DNA of 33,224 nucleotides from Desulfobacteraceae bacterium. Lineage in GTDB: Bacteria; Desulfobacterota; DSM-4660; Desulfatiglandales; B25-G16. The notes below the pieces were generated by a model. It did no database searches. It was not told where the DNA came from and saw nothing but the letters and a program-made list of their open reading frames with translations. Position 1 is the stretch's first letter, and every line of letters begins with the position of its first letter. Below are positions 15,933-25,784 of this stretch, in pieces. Location: NCBI GenBank assembly GCA_030615105.1, contig JAUWZV010000012.1, forward strand, positions 1 to 33,224, read 5' to 3'. A program made the position numbers and the translations under genes.

Positions 15933-17462
15933 ATGATCTTAATTATTGACTTCGGTTCCCAGTATAACCAGCTCATTGCCAGGAGGGTCAGGGAGCAGCA
16001 TGTTTACTGCCAGATAGAGCCTCCAGACATTGAATTGCCTAAAATTAAATCATTATCCCCTGAAGGGATAATACTCTCAGGAGGGCCGGCAAGTATATAT
16101 GAGAAAAACAGTCCTAAAGTAGACCTCCAGATCTTCAATCTAAATATTCCCATACTTGGTATATGTTACGGTATGCAGCATATGATACATAGTTTAGGCG
16201 GTAAAATCGAGAGCACATCAAAAAGAGAATATGGCCTGGCTGAGCTAAAGATACTTGATAAAAAAAGCATTTTTTATGGGATCAACATGGAAACCCCTTG
16301 CTGGATGAGTCATGGTGATTCTACCTCTGGTCTGCCAGAGGATTTTAAGATAACGGCCTCAACGGAAAATACCAAGATTGCAGCGGTTGAGAACGTTAAA
16401 AAGAAGTTTTACGGCCTGCAATTCCACCCTGAAGTCGCCCATACACCTGAGGGGAAGAAGATGCTAAGCAATTTCCTTTTCAGAGTATGCGGCTGTAAAA
16501 AGACATGGACTATGAAATCCTTTATTAGAAAGGTAACAGAAGAGATAAAAGATGAAGTTGGAGAAAAAAACATAATTTTAGGGTTGAGTGGTGGTGTAGA
16601 TTCCTCGGTTGCGGCCCTTCTTCTCAACAGGGCTATTGGTAAACAATTGACCTGTGTCTTTGTGGACAACGGCCTTTTGAGAAAAGGTGAAGGGGAAAGG
16701 GTTAAAAGTCTATTCAAACGCCATCTTAGAATTAATCTGAGATTCATCAACGCCAGAAAAAGGTTCCTTGAACCACTGAGGGGTATTGTAGATCCTGAAA
16801 GGAAAAGGCGGATAATAGGGAGAACCTTTATAAGGGTATTTGAGCACGAGGCATTAAATATTAAGGGGGTTGACTTTCTGGCACAGGGAACCCTCTATCC
16901 AGACCTGATCGAATCCAGGTCTGCTTTTGGAGGGCCATCAGCGGTTATCAAATCCCACCATAATGTTGGGGGTCTTCCCAAAAAAATGCGCCTTAAACTT
17001 ATTGAGCCATTAAAACATCTCTTTAAGGATGAGGTCCGGCTTTTGGGCAAAGAACTTGGTCTGCCTGATGATATTATATCTCGCCATCCCTTCCCAGGGC
17101 CCGGGCTGGCAGTAAGGATTATTGGTGAGGTAACAGCAAGGCGTCTGTCTATCTTGCGGCAGGCGGATTATATTTTGATAACAGAAATCAAAAAAAGCAG
17201 TCATTACAAAAGGCTATGGCAGGCCTTTGCCATCCTTTTACCCCTGAAAAGCGTGGGGATCATGGGGGATAAACGGACATATGAACATATTGTGGTCATC
17301 AGGGCTGTAAACAGCCTTGATGCTATGACTGCAGATTGGGCCAGGCTTCCCCATACACTGCTGGTCAGGGTTTCAAACCGGATTATAAATGAGGTCAGGG
17401 GTGTCAATAGGGTAGTCTATGATATCAGCTCAAAGCCGCCAAGCACAATAGAGTGGGAATAA
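15933..17462 (+). CDS. guaA: GMP synthase (glutamine-hydrolysing)
   Basis: This full-length GuaA (509-510 residues) converts XMP, ATP and glutamine to GMP in the cytoplasm. The N-terminal class I amidotransferase domain has [11 protein letters not shown], the nucleophile Cys in GICYGMQ (about residue 79) and the His-Glu of QFHPEVAHT. The ATP-pyrophosphatase domain has the P-loop LSGGVDSSV (about 218). The C-terminal dimerisation domain ends with the conserved [16 protein letters not shown]. The ATG at 15933 and a GTG at 15930 are both possible starts. It is monocistronic, with its own promoter. Confidence 0.97.
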   Translation: MILIIDFGSQYNQLIARRVREQHVYCQIEPPDIELPKIKSLSPEGIILSGGPASIYEKNSPKVDLQIFNLNIPILGICYGMQHMIHSLGGKIESTSKREYGLAELKILDKKSIFYGINMETPCWMSHGDSTSGLPEDFKITASTENTKIAAVENVKKKFYGLQFHPEVAHTPEGKKMLSNFLFRVCGCKKTWTMKSFIRKVTEEIKDEVGEKNIILGLSGGVDSSVAALLLNRAIGKQLTCVFVDNGLLRKGEGERVKSLFKRHLRINLRFINARKRFLEPLRGIVDPERKRRIIGRTFIRVFEHEALNIKGVDFLAQGTLYPDLIESRSAFGGPSAVIKSHHNVGGLPKKMRLKLIEPLKHLFKDEVRLLGKELGLPDDIISRHPFPGPGLAVRIIGEVTARRLSILRQADYILITEIKKSSHYKRLWQAFAILLPLKSVGIMGDKRTYEHIVVIRAVNSLDAMTADWARLPHTLLVRVSNRIINEVRGVNRVVYDISSKPPSTIEWE

Positions 17463-17529
17463 TATCAGGGCTAATTCATTCAAAGATGTAACTCAATGTA
17501 ATGTCAAGATTGTTTGCTTAACCAGTTTT

Positions 17530-17755
17530 TAAAAATTCGAAATCCTAAACACTAAACCCTAAACAAATTCGAATGTTCCAAATCCTAAATTCAAAACAAA
17601 GGATATCTCCAATAGTTTCGTATGATTATTACGCCAATGCTAGAAATGTTTTGTTTCTGAATTCCGAGTTTCGGAATCCGGAACTCGGAAGCATTTGATA
17701 TTAGGATTTTGAGATTGTTTCGGATTTCGATATTCGAATTTAGGATTTAAGCATC
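17530..17755. repeat. Inverted-repeat element between guaA and hisH
   Basis: The 360-base gap after guaA holds a low-complexity inverted structure. The left part (about 17533-17600) repeats AATTCGAAATCCTAAA-type words. The right part (17717-17752) is their approximate reverse complement. A central hairpin has 9-base arms TTCCGAGTT (about 17662) and AACTCGGAA (17682-17690). No ORF is supported inside. It may be a non-autonomous mobile element or an intergenic repeat family. Confidence 0.55.
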
Positions 17756-17822
17756 TTGAGAATCTTTACGTTTTATTAAGGTAGAATCTACTTTAACAAT
17801 ACCGTTGGAGTAAGAGAAACAT

Positions 17823-18485
17823 ATGATTGCCATTATTGACTATAAGGCCGGAAATCTTGGCAGTGTTGCTCGGGCCATAAACCATCTCGGATTTGAATGC
17901 CGGATTACCCATGATGTAAAGGAGATATTAGAGGCTGATAGGGTTATCTTCCCGGGCGTTGGGTCTGCAGGTAAGGCCATGCTGGATCTAAAAAGAATGG
18001 GGCTTGACCAGGCAATATATGATCTCTTTAGATCTGGTAAACCCTTTTTGGGAATCTGTCTGGGAACTCAGATAATTCTGGAAAAGAGCGAGGAAAATCA
18101 GACTACCTGTCTCGGGTTGCTCCCCGGCAATGTAAAATATTTTCCTATACCGCTCCTCTCAGATGATGGCAAAAAGCTCAAGGTGCCCCATATGGGCTGG
18201 AACCAGGTAAAACTTAAAAGGCTGCATCCAGTTTTTGACGGTGTTCCCCCAGAAAGTGAGTTTTATTTTGTTCACAGTTATTTTCCAGCCCCAAGAGACA
18301 TAGAGACAATCATCGGGACAACTGACCATGGTATTACCTTTGCCAGTGTAATTGGTGAAAGAAACCTGCTTGCTGTACAGTTTCATCCAGAAAAGAGTGG
18401 ACCTCCAGGCTTGACCATCCTCAAAAATTTCTGTTTATGGAAGGTAGAAGAGAATAAGCAGAAAAAATTTACCTCTTTAAATTAA
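17823..18485 (+). CDS. hisH: Imidazole glycerol phosphate synthase, glutaminase subunit
   Basis: This 220-residue class I glutamine amidotransferase has the HisH pattern: YKAGNLGSV at the start, FPGVGSAGKAM, the nucleophile Cys in FLGICLGTQ (about residue 79), VPHMGWNQV, YFVHSYF, and the catalytic His-Glu in QFHPEKSG. HisH supplies ammonia to HisF in histidine (and AICAR) synthesis. The gene is not beside hisF or other his genes here. A GGAGTAAGAG sequence lies upstream of the ATG. A role with a LPS-type HisF paralogue cannot be excluded, because LPS genes are nearby. Confidence 0.93.
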   Translation: MIAIIDYKAGNLGSVARAINHLGFECRITHDVKEILEADRVIFPGVGSAGKAMLDLKRMGLDQAIYDLFRSGKPFLGICLGTQIILEKSEENQTTCLGLLPGNVKYFPIPLLSDDGKKLKVPHMGWNQVKLKRLHPVFDGVPPESEFYFVHSYFPAPRDIETIIGTTDHGITFASVIGERNLLAVQFHPEKSGPPGLTILKNFCLWKVEENKQKKFTSLN

Positions 18486-18495
18486 AGACATACTC

Positions 18496-19713
18496 TTATC
18501 GAGGGTTAGCAGGGGAGAGTTCTTTAGCTGCTTCAAACATCCGCTCCTTGTTTACAGGCTGCACATGTTTCACGATCCACTCACGAACCCTTTCTCCTGC
18601 GGGTAGTGACTGTTTATAGCTCATAAAATCAAGTCGCACCTCGAGGGCATCTGCGACCATAGTCGCCAGCAGAGGCCAGATCTCGCCAATATCCCCTACA
18701 ATGGGCAGACTTCCGGGAATCCTTGCAAACCCTGACATTTCCATACGGAAAGGGATCTGCATAAGCTTTGTCTTGGGAAGGCCTTTATGAACCGCATCGC
18801 TGACCATTTTCGATTTGCGTTCCTGCGTCCATGCCCGCTCCAAATTGGGATCCAGGTCGATACGCACAATCTTCTTATCAGCAAGGGAATATGTCCATCC
18901 CCCTTCCCAGTCGGCCCATATCCCATGGCCAGTAAACCCTTCAAAGGGGCCGTCATGGACTTCCTGGGACAGGGCGAGGGCAGACTCAATAATCACATCT
19001 GCACTGTCAAGAAGCCTTGCAATGCGGTGGCAACGTTCTGAAATAGATAAAGAGTCCCCGATAGCAAGACCTACCTCTCCGCCTCCCACCAACTGAGGCA
19101 CGGTGACCAGTACCGGAATGTTGTGCTCGACTCCGGCACCAATCATGGTGAGGCGGTCAGCGCCATAACCTGCCATCTGTTCAAAAGGAACGCCACAGCG
19201 CTTTGCCAGGGCAAGGACATCCCGGGCCAGCCTCTCTGTGCGAAGTCCTGTGGGGTAAGCCATGTTTCCAGCGACCTTGATGATAACGTCTCCTTTGGCC
19301 CGGAGCATTCGCTGGTAAAGGTCCATATCGATGGGCATCTCGCGCTGAAATTCCTCCAGCCTTGCCTTTGAAAGGATGCTAACCTCAAAAAAGCCGTCTG
19401 AAGGAAGTTTTTCTCGTTCAAAGCCAAAGCTCACACCATCGAATCGCTTTACCTTTTCCAAAGTGCCGGCCATCTCATGATTGATTACTGCAGAACTGGT
19501 GGAGACACCATCAATAATTCCCTTGTGCATAAGTTCTGCAAGAAGGGTGGTTACCCCCTCATGCAGATTTGGTCCGCTGCCCACCACTGCCACCACCTTA
19601 CCTCCCTTTTCCTTGGCCTTAACGATCAAATCTATAGCGCGCTTCAGCCTTGTTTTAGCCTTTGAAGGAAGGTTATTGTATATATCTTCAATTACTTTTC
19701 GCTCAATTGACAT
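18496..19713 (-). CDS. Conserved protein of unknown function, possible Rossmann-like core
   Basis: This 405-residue soluble protein has no signal peptide. An N-terminal helical segment is followed by KVVAVVGSGPNLHEGVT (about 39-55), a glycine-rich loop suggesting nucleotide binding, then a GVSTSSAVINHEMAGTLE stretch, VIIKVAGNMAYPTGLR, LVGGGEVGLAIGDS (about 215), and a final HVQPVNKERM. The first region loosely recalls deoxyhypusine synthase and ArgZ-type ornithine cyclodeaminase proteins, but this is not certain. The ATG at 19713 has a strong AAGGAGG before it. The gene lies 50 bases after waaA on the same strand, so co-transcription is likely. Confidence 0.6.
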   Translation of the reverse strand: MSIERKVIEDIYNNLPSKAKTRLKRAIDLIVKAKEKGGKVVAVVGSGPNLHEGVTTLLAELMHKGIIDGVSTSSAVINHEMAGTLEKVKRFDGVSFGFEREKLPSDGFFEVSILSKARLEEFQREMPIDMDLYQRMLRAKGDVIIKVAGNMAYPTGLRTERLARDVLALAKRCGVPFEQMAGYGADRLTMIGAGVEHNIPVLVTVPQLVGGGEVGLAIGDSLSISERCHRIARLLDSADVIIESALALSQEVHDGPFEGFTGHGIWADWEGGWTYSLADKKIVRIDLDPNLERAWTQERKSKMVSDAVHKGLPKTKLMQIPFRMEMSGFARIPGSLPIVGDIGEIWPLLATMVADALEVRLDFMSYKQSLPAGERVREWIVKHVQPVNKERMFEAAKELSPANPR

Positions 19714-19763
19714 AAGGCAACCTCCTTTGATGCAAACTTCCAGATTATAGCGGGGCCCAAGTC

Positions 19764-21059
19764 TCAGACTAATCCCGCTATCACCCTTGCATGTTTTTCC
19801 GCAGCGTTTTGGTTCCGTATGACAGCTTCCCGTGCTCGGTCACCATAAGTTTTCAAGGCATCAGGATTCTTAAGAAACCAGATAGCCTTTTCAGCCAACA
19901 TTTCAGGGCTTAAAACTGGCACGCCCGCACCGACATCCTCTAACAGTGCCTTTGCGTCCAAGAAGTCTTCCATTGAAGGGCCGTAAAAAACGACCTTTCC
20001 CCAAACAGCTGCTTCCAGGGGATTCTGCCCGCCTAACGGCACGAGGCTTGCTCCACAAAACACGACAGTTCCCACACTATAAAGCTTAAAGAGTTCTCCA
20101 AAGGTATTGATGATAATGGCAGGCTCTGTCCTCTTTGCCTTACCTATGTCAAGTTCGCTCCGGAGCTGATACCTAAGGCCTCGTCTTTCAAAAAGGGATC
20201 CAATCTCCGGTGTTCGCTCAATGTGCCTTGGTGCAATGATCAAAACCGTGTCAGGAAACTCTCCTACGATTCTTTCATAGGCATCCAACACCATTGCCTC
20301 CTCACCGCTATGGGTGCTGCCTGCAACAAAAACCGGATGTGAGGCTTCAAGATTCAATATTTGCCGCATTTCTGTTTCCATGGCAGGTTCTGCAAGGCTC
20401 GCCAGGAGATCATATTTTGCATTGCCATTTATCTCGATCTTGTTCTGATCAGCTCCCATCGACCTGATACGAGCCCCATCTTCTTCCGAAATCATGCTGA
20501 AGGCATCCACATTTCTTAATACCTCACGAAAGAATGACCGGAACTTTAGGTAACCCCCAATCGATCTCACAGAGATTCGACCATTAACAAGGGCGGTTTT
20601 GATACCCATCCGCCGCGCTTCGGTTAGCCACGCAGGCCAGATTTCAGTCTCCAGAAAAACCAGAACATCTGGGTGCACACGGGAAAGTGCCTTTCGTACT
20701 GAACCAATAAAATCGATTGGCGCATATACAATGGGAATGTCTTCTTCAAAAGTCTCCCTCGCAAGTTCGCGTCCGTGTTTTGTGGTCGTTGAAATAATGA
20801 CAGAACAGCCCGGCATGATCCGCCTGAGAGCCTCAACAATAGGGGCTGTCACATTCACCTCTCCCAAGGACACGGCGTGAATCCAGATACGGGGCGATCC
20901 TGAAAGTGTTTGCAAAAGTTTTGGGGATACATGCCCTAAGCGTTCTTTCAGATTTTCGCCATAGCGTCCGCTCAGGCGGGTATATATCCAAAAGGGTGGA
21001 AAACAAGATATGAACAGGCCCCCAGTAAGGAGAGTATATGCCCCATAAAGAATGTTCAT
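19764..21059 (-). CDS. waaA: 3-deoxy-D-manno-octulosonic acid transferase
   Basis: WaaA (KdtA, GT30) adds Kdo from CMP-Kdo to lipid IVA at the inner membrane. The protein has an N-terminal membrane anchor, a GT-B N-domain with WIHAVSLGEV, FLETEIWPAWL (the conserved Glu region), and a C-domain with VAGSTHSGEEAMVL and the sugar-nucleotide-binding VPLGGQNPLEAAVWGK. It is about 431 residues from ATG 21059, the usual length. A longer frame to a TTG at 21122 is unlikely because WaaA proteins begin at the MNILYGAYTLL helix. It is divergent from the GlmU-like gene. Confidence 0.93.
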   Translation of the reverse strand: MNILYGAYTLLTGGLFISCFPPFWIYTRLSGRYGENLKERLGHVSPKLLQTLSGSPRIWIHAVSLGEVNVTAPIVEALRRIMPGCSVIISTTTKHGRELARETFEEDIPIVYAPIDFIGSVRKALSRVHPDVLVFLETEIWPAWLTEARRMGIKTALVNGRISVRSIGGYLKFRSFFREVLRNVDAFSMISEEDGARIRSMGADQNKIEINGNAKYDLLASLAEPAMETEMRQILNLEASHPVFVAGSTHSGEEAMVLDAYERIVGEFPDTVLIIAPRHIERTPEIGSLFERRGLRYQLRSELDIGKAKRTEPAIIINTFGELFKLYSVGTVVFCGASLVPLGGQNPLEAAVWGKVVFYGPSMEDFLDAKALLEDVGAGVPVLSPEMLAEKAIWFLKNPDALKTYGDRAREAVIRNQNAAEKHARVIAGLV

Positions 21060-21220
21060 GGCTTTATCCGGATAAAATAGCCTCCCACCATCTTTGTTTA
21101 GAGGACTGTTAAGAAAAGTCAAGGGAAAAAAGACAAAAACTTCCTGTTAAACGGAGAACTGTTTCAAGGTATGATAGCAGGGTGGGGAAATATAACCTCA
21201 TTAAAACAATATCAAAAAAC

Positions 21221-21249
21221 TTGACATAAGTTCAATTCTTTATTATTAG
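21221..21249 (+). promoter_or_regulatory. Putative promoter of the GlmU-like/glmM/NagB-like operon
   Basis: TTGACA at 21221-21226 is followed, after 17 bases, by TATTAG at 21244-21249, within the divergent gap with waaA. The -35 is consensus and the -10 is weak, with one or two alternative registers. Confidence 0.5.
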
Positions 21250-21384
21250 GTATACGCAGTTAAAATAGAATTAATACAAGGGCGTATTACAAAAGACAAA
21301 GAGATCCACATCATCTCAAAGATTAGATGGGTGGATTTTTTTATTGAAAAAATTTATCAGAAGCAGGCTTTAATGAGAGTTGCT

Positions 21385-22653
21385 ATGGATTACCAAAACA
21401 GTGAAAAGGTTAAACTCCTTATAAAAAAAGGAGTAAAGATTCCTAACCCCTTAACCGTTGAGATTGGAGAAGAAGTTGATGTCGACAGGATTTCTGGTGA
21501 CGGTGTGGTCATCTATGCCGGATGTAAAATCTATGGTAAAAAACCGCTGATTATGTCTGGAACAAAGCTGGGCCATGAAGGCCCTGTAACCATAGAGGAT
21601 TGTCAAATAGGATACAATGTAGAGCTTAAAGGCGGTTTTTTCTGTGACTCTGTGTTTCTTCAAAAGGCCAATATAGGCAATGGAGCCCAGGTGCGGAATG
21701 CATGTATTTTAGAAGAGGAGGCCAATGGGGCTCATGCAGTTGGACTCAAGCACACCATTCTTTTCCCGTTTGTTACCTTAGGTAGTCTCATCAATTTTTG
21801 TGATTGCCTTATGGCAGGTGGCACAAGCCGCAGGAACCACAGTGAGGTAGGAAGCTCCTATATTCACTTTAATTACACCCCGAACCAGGACAAAGCAACT
21901 CCTTCGCTGATAGGTGATGTGCCAAGAGGAGTAATGCTTAATCAGGGCCCTATTTTTTTGGGGGGTGAGGGAGGACTGGTTGGGCCTTCTCGATTAGGTT
22001 ACGGAACGGTCATAGCTGCTGGGGTCATTTATCGGGGAGATTATCCTGAAGGTGGTAAGCTCCTGATTGCTGGAGAGGTGAAAAAGGCGAATTCGGATTT
22101 TTATCCAGGGCTTTACTGGAATATTGCAAGGCGGGCACTAAATAACATAAATTATATTGCAAATCTTATAGCCCTCAGGCAGTGGTATCTGTGTGTCCGC
22201 TTCCAATTCTTCCAAGAAGACATAATGAGCCAGGAATTGTATGAGGGGGCATTGGAAAAATTGGATATGGCCATTGATGAGAGAATAAATTGTCTTAAGG
22301 GTCTGGCCCACAAGATGCCTGAATCTGCCGAAATCTATCAAAAAATTTTGAAAGGGAAAGGCTCCCAGAAGTTATTGAATCAGAAAAAAGAACTGTTTGA
22401 TAAGTGGCAAGAAATAGAGAACACTTTTTATTCTTATAGAGAAAAGACGGGCGGGGCATCTGAGAGGGTTGCCTTTTTGGAAAAGGTAGCTCAGGATAGA
22501 GAGGAAAAGGGTAGCGACTATATTACGGTGATTCAGGGTTTACAAAAGAAGTGGTGTACCAAGGGAATCTCCTGGCTGCAAGGTATTGTAGATGAGATAA
22601 ATAAAGAAGTTTTAGAAAAAATCCCTTCTTTTAAAAACGTGGATAATAGATAA
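21385..22653 (+). CDS. GlmU C-terminal-like acetyltransferase (left-handed beta-helix) protein
   Basis: The protein (about 422 residues from ATG 21385; GTG 21331 and ATG 21373 are alternatives) is built from hexapeptide-like repeats over its first 260 residues. It then has a helical C-terminal region with a coiled-coil-like segment. HSEVGSSYIHFNYTPNQDKAT and SLIGD parallel the NYDG...K..T.IGD segment of the GlmU acetyltransferase active site. The N-terminal uridylyltransferase domain of GlmU is absent. It probably acetylates glucosamine-1-phosphate, which fits its operon with glmM, but the missing half of GlmU must be supplied elsewhere. The start codon is uncertain. Confidence 0.7.
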   Translation: MDYQNSEKVKLLIKKGVKIPNPLTVEIGEEVDVDRISGDGVVIYAGCKIYGKKPLIMSGTKLGHEGPVTIEDCQIGYNVELKGGFFCDSVFLQKANIGNGAQVRNACILEEEANGAHAVGLKHTILFPFVTLGSLINFCDCLMAGGTSRRNHSEVGSSYIHFNYTPNQDKATPSLIGDVPRGVMLNQGPIFLGGEGGLVGPSRLGYGTVIAAGVIYRGDYPEGGKLLIAGEVKKANSDFYPGLYWNIARRALNNINYIANLIALRQWYLCVRFQFFQEDIMSQELYEGALEKLDMAIDERINCLKGLAHKMPESAEIYQKILKGKGSQKLLNQKKELFDKWQEIENTFYSYREKTGGASERVAFLEKVAQDREEKGSDYITVIQGLQKKWCTKGISWLQGIVDEINKEVLEKIPSFKNVDNR

Positions 22654-22705
22654 TAATGCTAATAATGCCATCCTAACAAAAAACTGATTTTAAAGGAGGA
22701 AACTA

Positions 22706-24055
22706 ATGGGAAAGTTGTTTGGTACTGACGGGGTAAGAGGTGTAGCAAATGAACACCCTATGACTGCAGAGATGGCCTTGAATATTGGAAGGGCAACTGC
22801 ACATTTGTTTAAACGGAAGGGTCATGCACCCAGGATCATCATTGGAAAAGATACTCGTATCTCTGGATACATGCTTGAAAACGCCCTGGTGTCAGGGATC
22901 TGCTCTATGGGGGTAAATGCCCTCCTGGTTGGGCCACTACCCACACCAGGCATTGCCTTTACAACCAATAGTATGAGGGCTGATGCAGGTATTGTAATAT
23001 CTGCCTCTCACAATCCATTTCAGGACAATGGCATCAAGATATTTTCTCGCGAAGGCCTCAAGCTCCCCGATGAAAAGGAGCTCGAGATAGAAAAACTGAT
23101 ATTTTCTAATAAAATGCATACCTTGCATCCATCCCCAAATGAATTGGGTAAGGCCTATAGGATTGATGATGCGAGAGGCCGGTACATTGTCTTTCTCAAG
23201 AGCACCTTTCCCAAGGACTATACCCTTGAAGGAACCAAGGTCGTTTTGGACTGTGCCCATGGGGCTACCTATAAAGTGGCACCGGAGACCTTCTTTGAGT
23301 TAGGGGCTGATGTCACCTCCCTCTTTGATGAGCCTAATGGAGAGAATATCAACGCAAATTGTGGATCTCAGCACCCGGAAACCTTGATGGAGGAGGTAGT
23401 CAAAAGAAAGGCGGATGTGGGTTTTGCCTTTGATGGGGATGGCGATCGCTGTATTGCGGTTGATGAAAAGGGATCGGTGCTCACAGGAGACCAAATCATG
23501 GCCATTTGTGCCAGGGAGATGAAAAAGGAGGGTAAACTGGCTCACAATCTGCTTGTAACTACTGTTATGAGTAACATTGGTCTTGGAATTGCACTAAAGG
23601 AGCTTGGTAGCGAACAGCTAATAACCCAGGTCGGTGATAGATATGTGTTGGAGGAGATGCAAGCAAAGGGGGCTTCAATTGGTGGAGAAGAATCAGGGCA
23701 TGTGATCTTTCTGGAGCATCACACCACAGGTGATGGGATTATTACCGCTTTGCAGGTTCTGTCTGCCATGAAAAAGACCCAAAAATCCCTCTCGGAGCTA
23801 GCCCAAGTCATGAAGGTTTTCCCTCAAAAACTCATTAATATGGACGTAGAGACCAAGCCTGAATTATCTACTATTCCCGAGATAGGTGAGGTTATTAGAG
23901 ATGTAGAAGAGCAACTGGGCGATAAGGGAAGGGTCTTGGTGCGGTACTCAGGAACGCAGCCAATGTGCCGTGTTATGGTAGAGGGGCCTACTGACGAGGA
24001 GACTGAGAAATACTGTAGGCAAATTGTTGATGTAATCCGGGAAAAACTCAGTTGA
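22706..24055 (+). CDS. glmM: Phosphoglucosamine mutase
   Basis: GlmM isomerises glucosamine-6-phosphate to glucosamine-1-phosphate in the UDP-GlcNAc pathway. The 449-residue protein has all key elements in order: TDGVRGVAN at the start, the phosphoserine loop [14 protein letters not shown] (about residues 97-110), the Mg-binding FDGDGDR (about 240), GEESGH (about 328), and the phosphate-binding RYSGTQP loop near the C-terminus. The ATG follows AAAGGAGG. It lies 52 bases after the GlmU-like gene and 25 before the NagB-like gene on the same strand, forming one operon. Confidence 0.97.
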   Translation: MGKLFGTDGVRGVANEHPMTAEMALNIGRATAHLFKRKGHAPRIIIGKDTRISGYMLENALVSGICSMGVNALLVGPLPTPGIAFTTNSMRADAGIVISASHNPFQDNGIKIFSREGLKLPDEKELEIEKLIFSNKMHTLHPSPNELGKAYRIDDARGRYIVFLKSTFPKDYTLEGTKVVLDCAHGATYKVAPETFFELGADVTSLFDEPNGENINANCGSQHPETLMEEVVKRKADVGFAFDGDGDRCIAVDEKGSVLTGDQIMAICAREMKKEGKLAHNLLVTTVMSNIGLGIALKELGSEQLITQVGDRYVLEEMQAKGASIGGEESGHVIFLEHHTTGDGIITALQVLSAMKKTQKSLSELAQVMKVFPQKLINMDVETKPELSTIPEIGEVIRDVEEQLGDKGRVLVRYSGTQPMCRVMVEGPTDEETEKYCRQIVDVIREKLS

Positions 24056-24080
24056 ATAAACCCTAATGGGAGGTGCTGAA

Positions 24081-25043
24081 ATGCCGTTTAAGGTAATTAT
24101 AACCAAAGATTTTAATCATATGAGCGAGGTTGCTGCCCAAATAGTGGTAAAAGACATAAAAAACACATTAAAAAATAAGGATGCCTATGTGCTTGGGTTA
24201 GCTACTGGTAACACACCTGTTGGCCTTTATAAACACTTTGCCAAGTCAGCTAATGCAGGGGAATTTGACTGCTCGAAAATTCAAAGCTTTAACCTCGATG
24301 AATATGTAGGTTTGCCTGGAGAAAATGCCCAGCAACGGGCACTGCATCCTGAAAGCTATAGCTTTTTTATGGTGCAGGAACTTTTTGGGCTCCTTGAGAA
24401 AAAATTCAAGGAGACAAATGTACCCTGGGGCACACTCATTGATCAGGAAAGTCTTCTGGCTGAACTCAATGTCAACCCCAATGATTGGGAGGAGCAGGGT
24501 GCAGATAAAGGAAAGGCTATTGTAATCAAGGCTAATGCTCAATCTGAATATCTTGCCTGGATTCGTAGAGAGATATTAGATGCATACCGGGAAAAAATTG
24601 AGCGAAATGGAGGGATTGACCTCCAGGTTGTTGGTGTTGGCGGGCGTGGTCATGTAGCCTTCCATGAATCGGGTATCCCTTTTGAGGGTAACAAGATGCT
24701 TTTAGTGAAACTTGATGAAAATACCGTGGCAAATGCCGTAAAAGATGGACACTTTTCAAGCAAAGAGCAAAGCCCATGGTATGCCATTTCTATGGGAGTC
24801 GAGCTTGTCTATAGTGCAAAAACTGTGCTTCTTTTGGCCAATGGAGATCGCAAGGTAGAACCTATGGCAGAATCCCTTTTAAATGATCCAACACCGTTAG
24901 TACCCATATCCTACGGGCAAATATTTTCTGAGAAAGGCGGTACCATGATTTACGTGATCGATAAGGCCGCTGCCAAAAAGGTAATGGAAAACGCAAACAG
25001 GATAAACCAACGTGGTATAGATATTGAGAATATTAGTAACTAA
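24081..25043 (+). CDS. NagB-like glucosamine-6-phosphate isomerase/deaminase homologue with altered active site
   Basis: This 320-residue protein (from ATG 24081, after GGGAGG; a 24066 ATG is less likely) has the NagB/6-phosphogluconolactonase fold: GLATGNTPVGLYK phosphate loop, FNLDEYVGL, and GVGGRGHVAFHE. In E. coli NagB the last motif is GVGNDGHIAFNE with catalytic Asp141, His143 and Glu148. Here Arg replaces Asp141, while His, Glu and the Asp72 equivalent remain. About 47 extra residues lie between the two sites. Being last in an operon with glmM, it may make or bind GlcN6P rather than degrade it. The reaction is uncertain. Confidence 0.8.
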   Translation: MPFKVIITKDFNHMSEVAAQIVVKDIKNTLKNKDAYVLGLATGNTPVGLYKHFAKSANAGEFDCSKIQSFNLDEYVGLPGENAQQRALHPESYSFFMVQELFGLLEKKFKETNVPWGTLIDQESLLAELNVNPNDWEEQGADKGKAIVIKANAQSEYLAWIRREILDAYREKIERNGGIDLQVVGVGGRGHVAFHESGIPFEGNKMLLVKLDENTVANAVKDGHFSSKEQSPWYAISMGVELVYSAKTVLLLANGDRKVEPMAESLLNDPTPLVPISYGQIFSEKGGTMIYVIDKAAAKKVMENANRINQRGIDIENISN

Positions 25044-25232
25044 AATTAGTAACTAAAAAAGGTAAAGGCCCTGGGTGACAAATTTGTTCATATTAAAAAT
25101 ATTGTTGAAGAGACAGGCCTATCCTGGCAAGATGAATATCTCAACCTGCTGGATGTTGAAGAACTTTTTGGAAATAGCGCAGAAAAGATAGCTGAATCTA
25201 TCATGTCTTCCTCTTCTGCTGCCCAATCTTAA
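25031..25232 (+). other. 13-base tandem duplication and possible gene fragment
   Basis: ATTAGTAACTAAA is repeated in tandem across the NagB-like stop codon (about 25032-25057). It is followed by an open stretch to TAA 25230-25232. That frame encodes about 54-59 residues with a protein-like, helical pattern (for example NIVEETGLSWQDEYLNLLD) but no ATG, GTG or TTG start. It may be a broken remnant or begin at CTG 25071. Nothing recognised. Confidence 0.35.
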
Positions 25233-25575
25233 CGTAAACCCTATTCATGTCCCGTTAAATAATGTCCCGCTGCTATCTGTAACTTTGAATGCCCCGACAT
25301 GATTATGCCCTTCTATTTAAAAGAGTGAACAGCCAAGTGCTAACATGTCCCCAACAAAGGGAAACAGATGGTTCAGACGGCTGAGCCTTTCCTTGACTAT
25401 CCAGACTCCCATCTCCCACCATCTAACCCATCCTATAATCAGCTTTATGTCGAAGACCTGCCTCTGGTGTAGTTGGTGATCAGTATTCTGAAGGTTTCTC
25501 TGCATAGTTTAAAATTGTAAGACAGATTTGATCTGAAAATAAACTTGATTTATTCGTTAAAAGTCATGAACCGGG

Positions 25576-25662
25576 GTCATTGCGAGGGCTTTAGCCCGAA
25601 GCAATCTAATAAATACAATAAGCTATGGAATAGGAGATTGCTTCGCTCCGCTCGCAATGACA
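25576..25662. repeat. Palindromic intergenic repeat, GTCATTGCGAG type
   Basis: The left arm (25576-25607) starts GTCATTGCGAG and ends GAAGCAATCT. The right arm (25635-25662) is its inverted copy, AGATTGCTTCG...CTCGCAATGACA. Such palindromes recur in many deltaproteobacterial and other genomes. The rest of the gap (25233-25820) has no convincing gene; only a 34-codon ATG frame at 25368-25472 was seen. Confidence 0.75.
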
Positions 25663-25784
25663 TGCTTTTGGAATTTTTCCGGGACTATCAAACTTACTAT
25701 TTTCATCCTTCGTGGTGCCCAGAATAGGCATGAAGGTTTGCTTTGAAAAAGCAGACCTTTATCAACCAGTTACACGCCATTGCT

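Noticed and set aside
25317-25505. 62-residue - strand ORF in the intergenic gap
   Set aside because: No ribosome binding site, no recognisable motif, and a Trp-rich composition typical of a chance frame.
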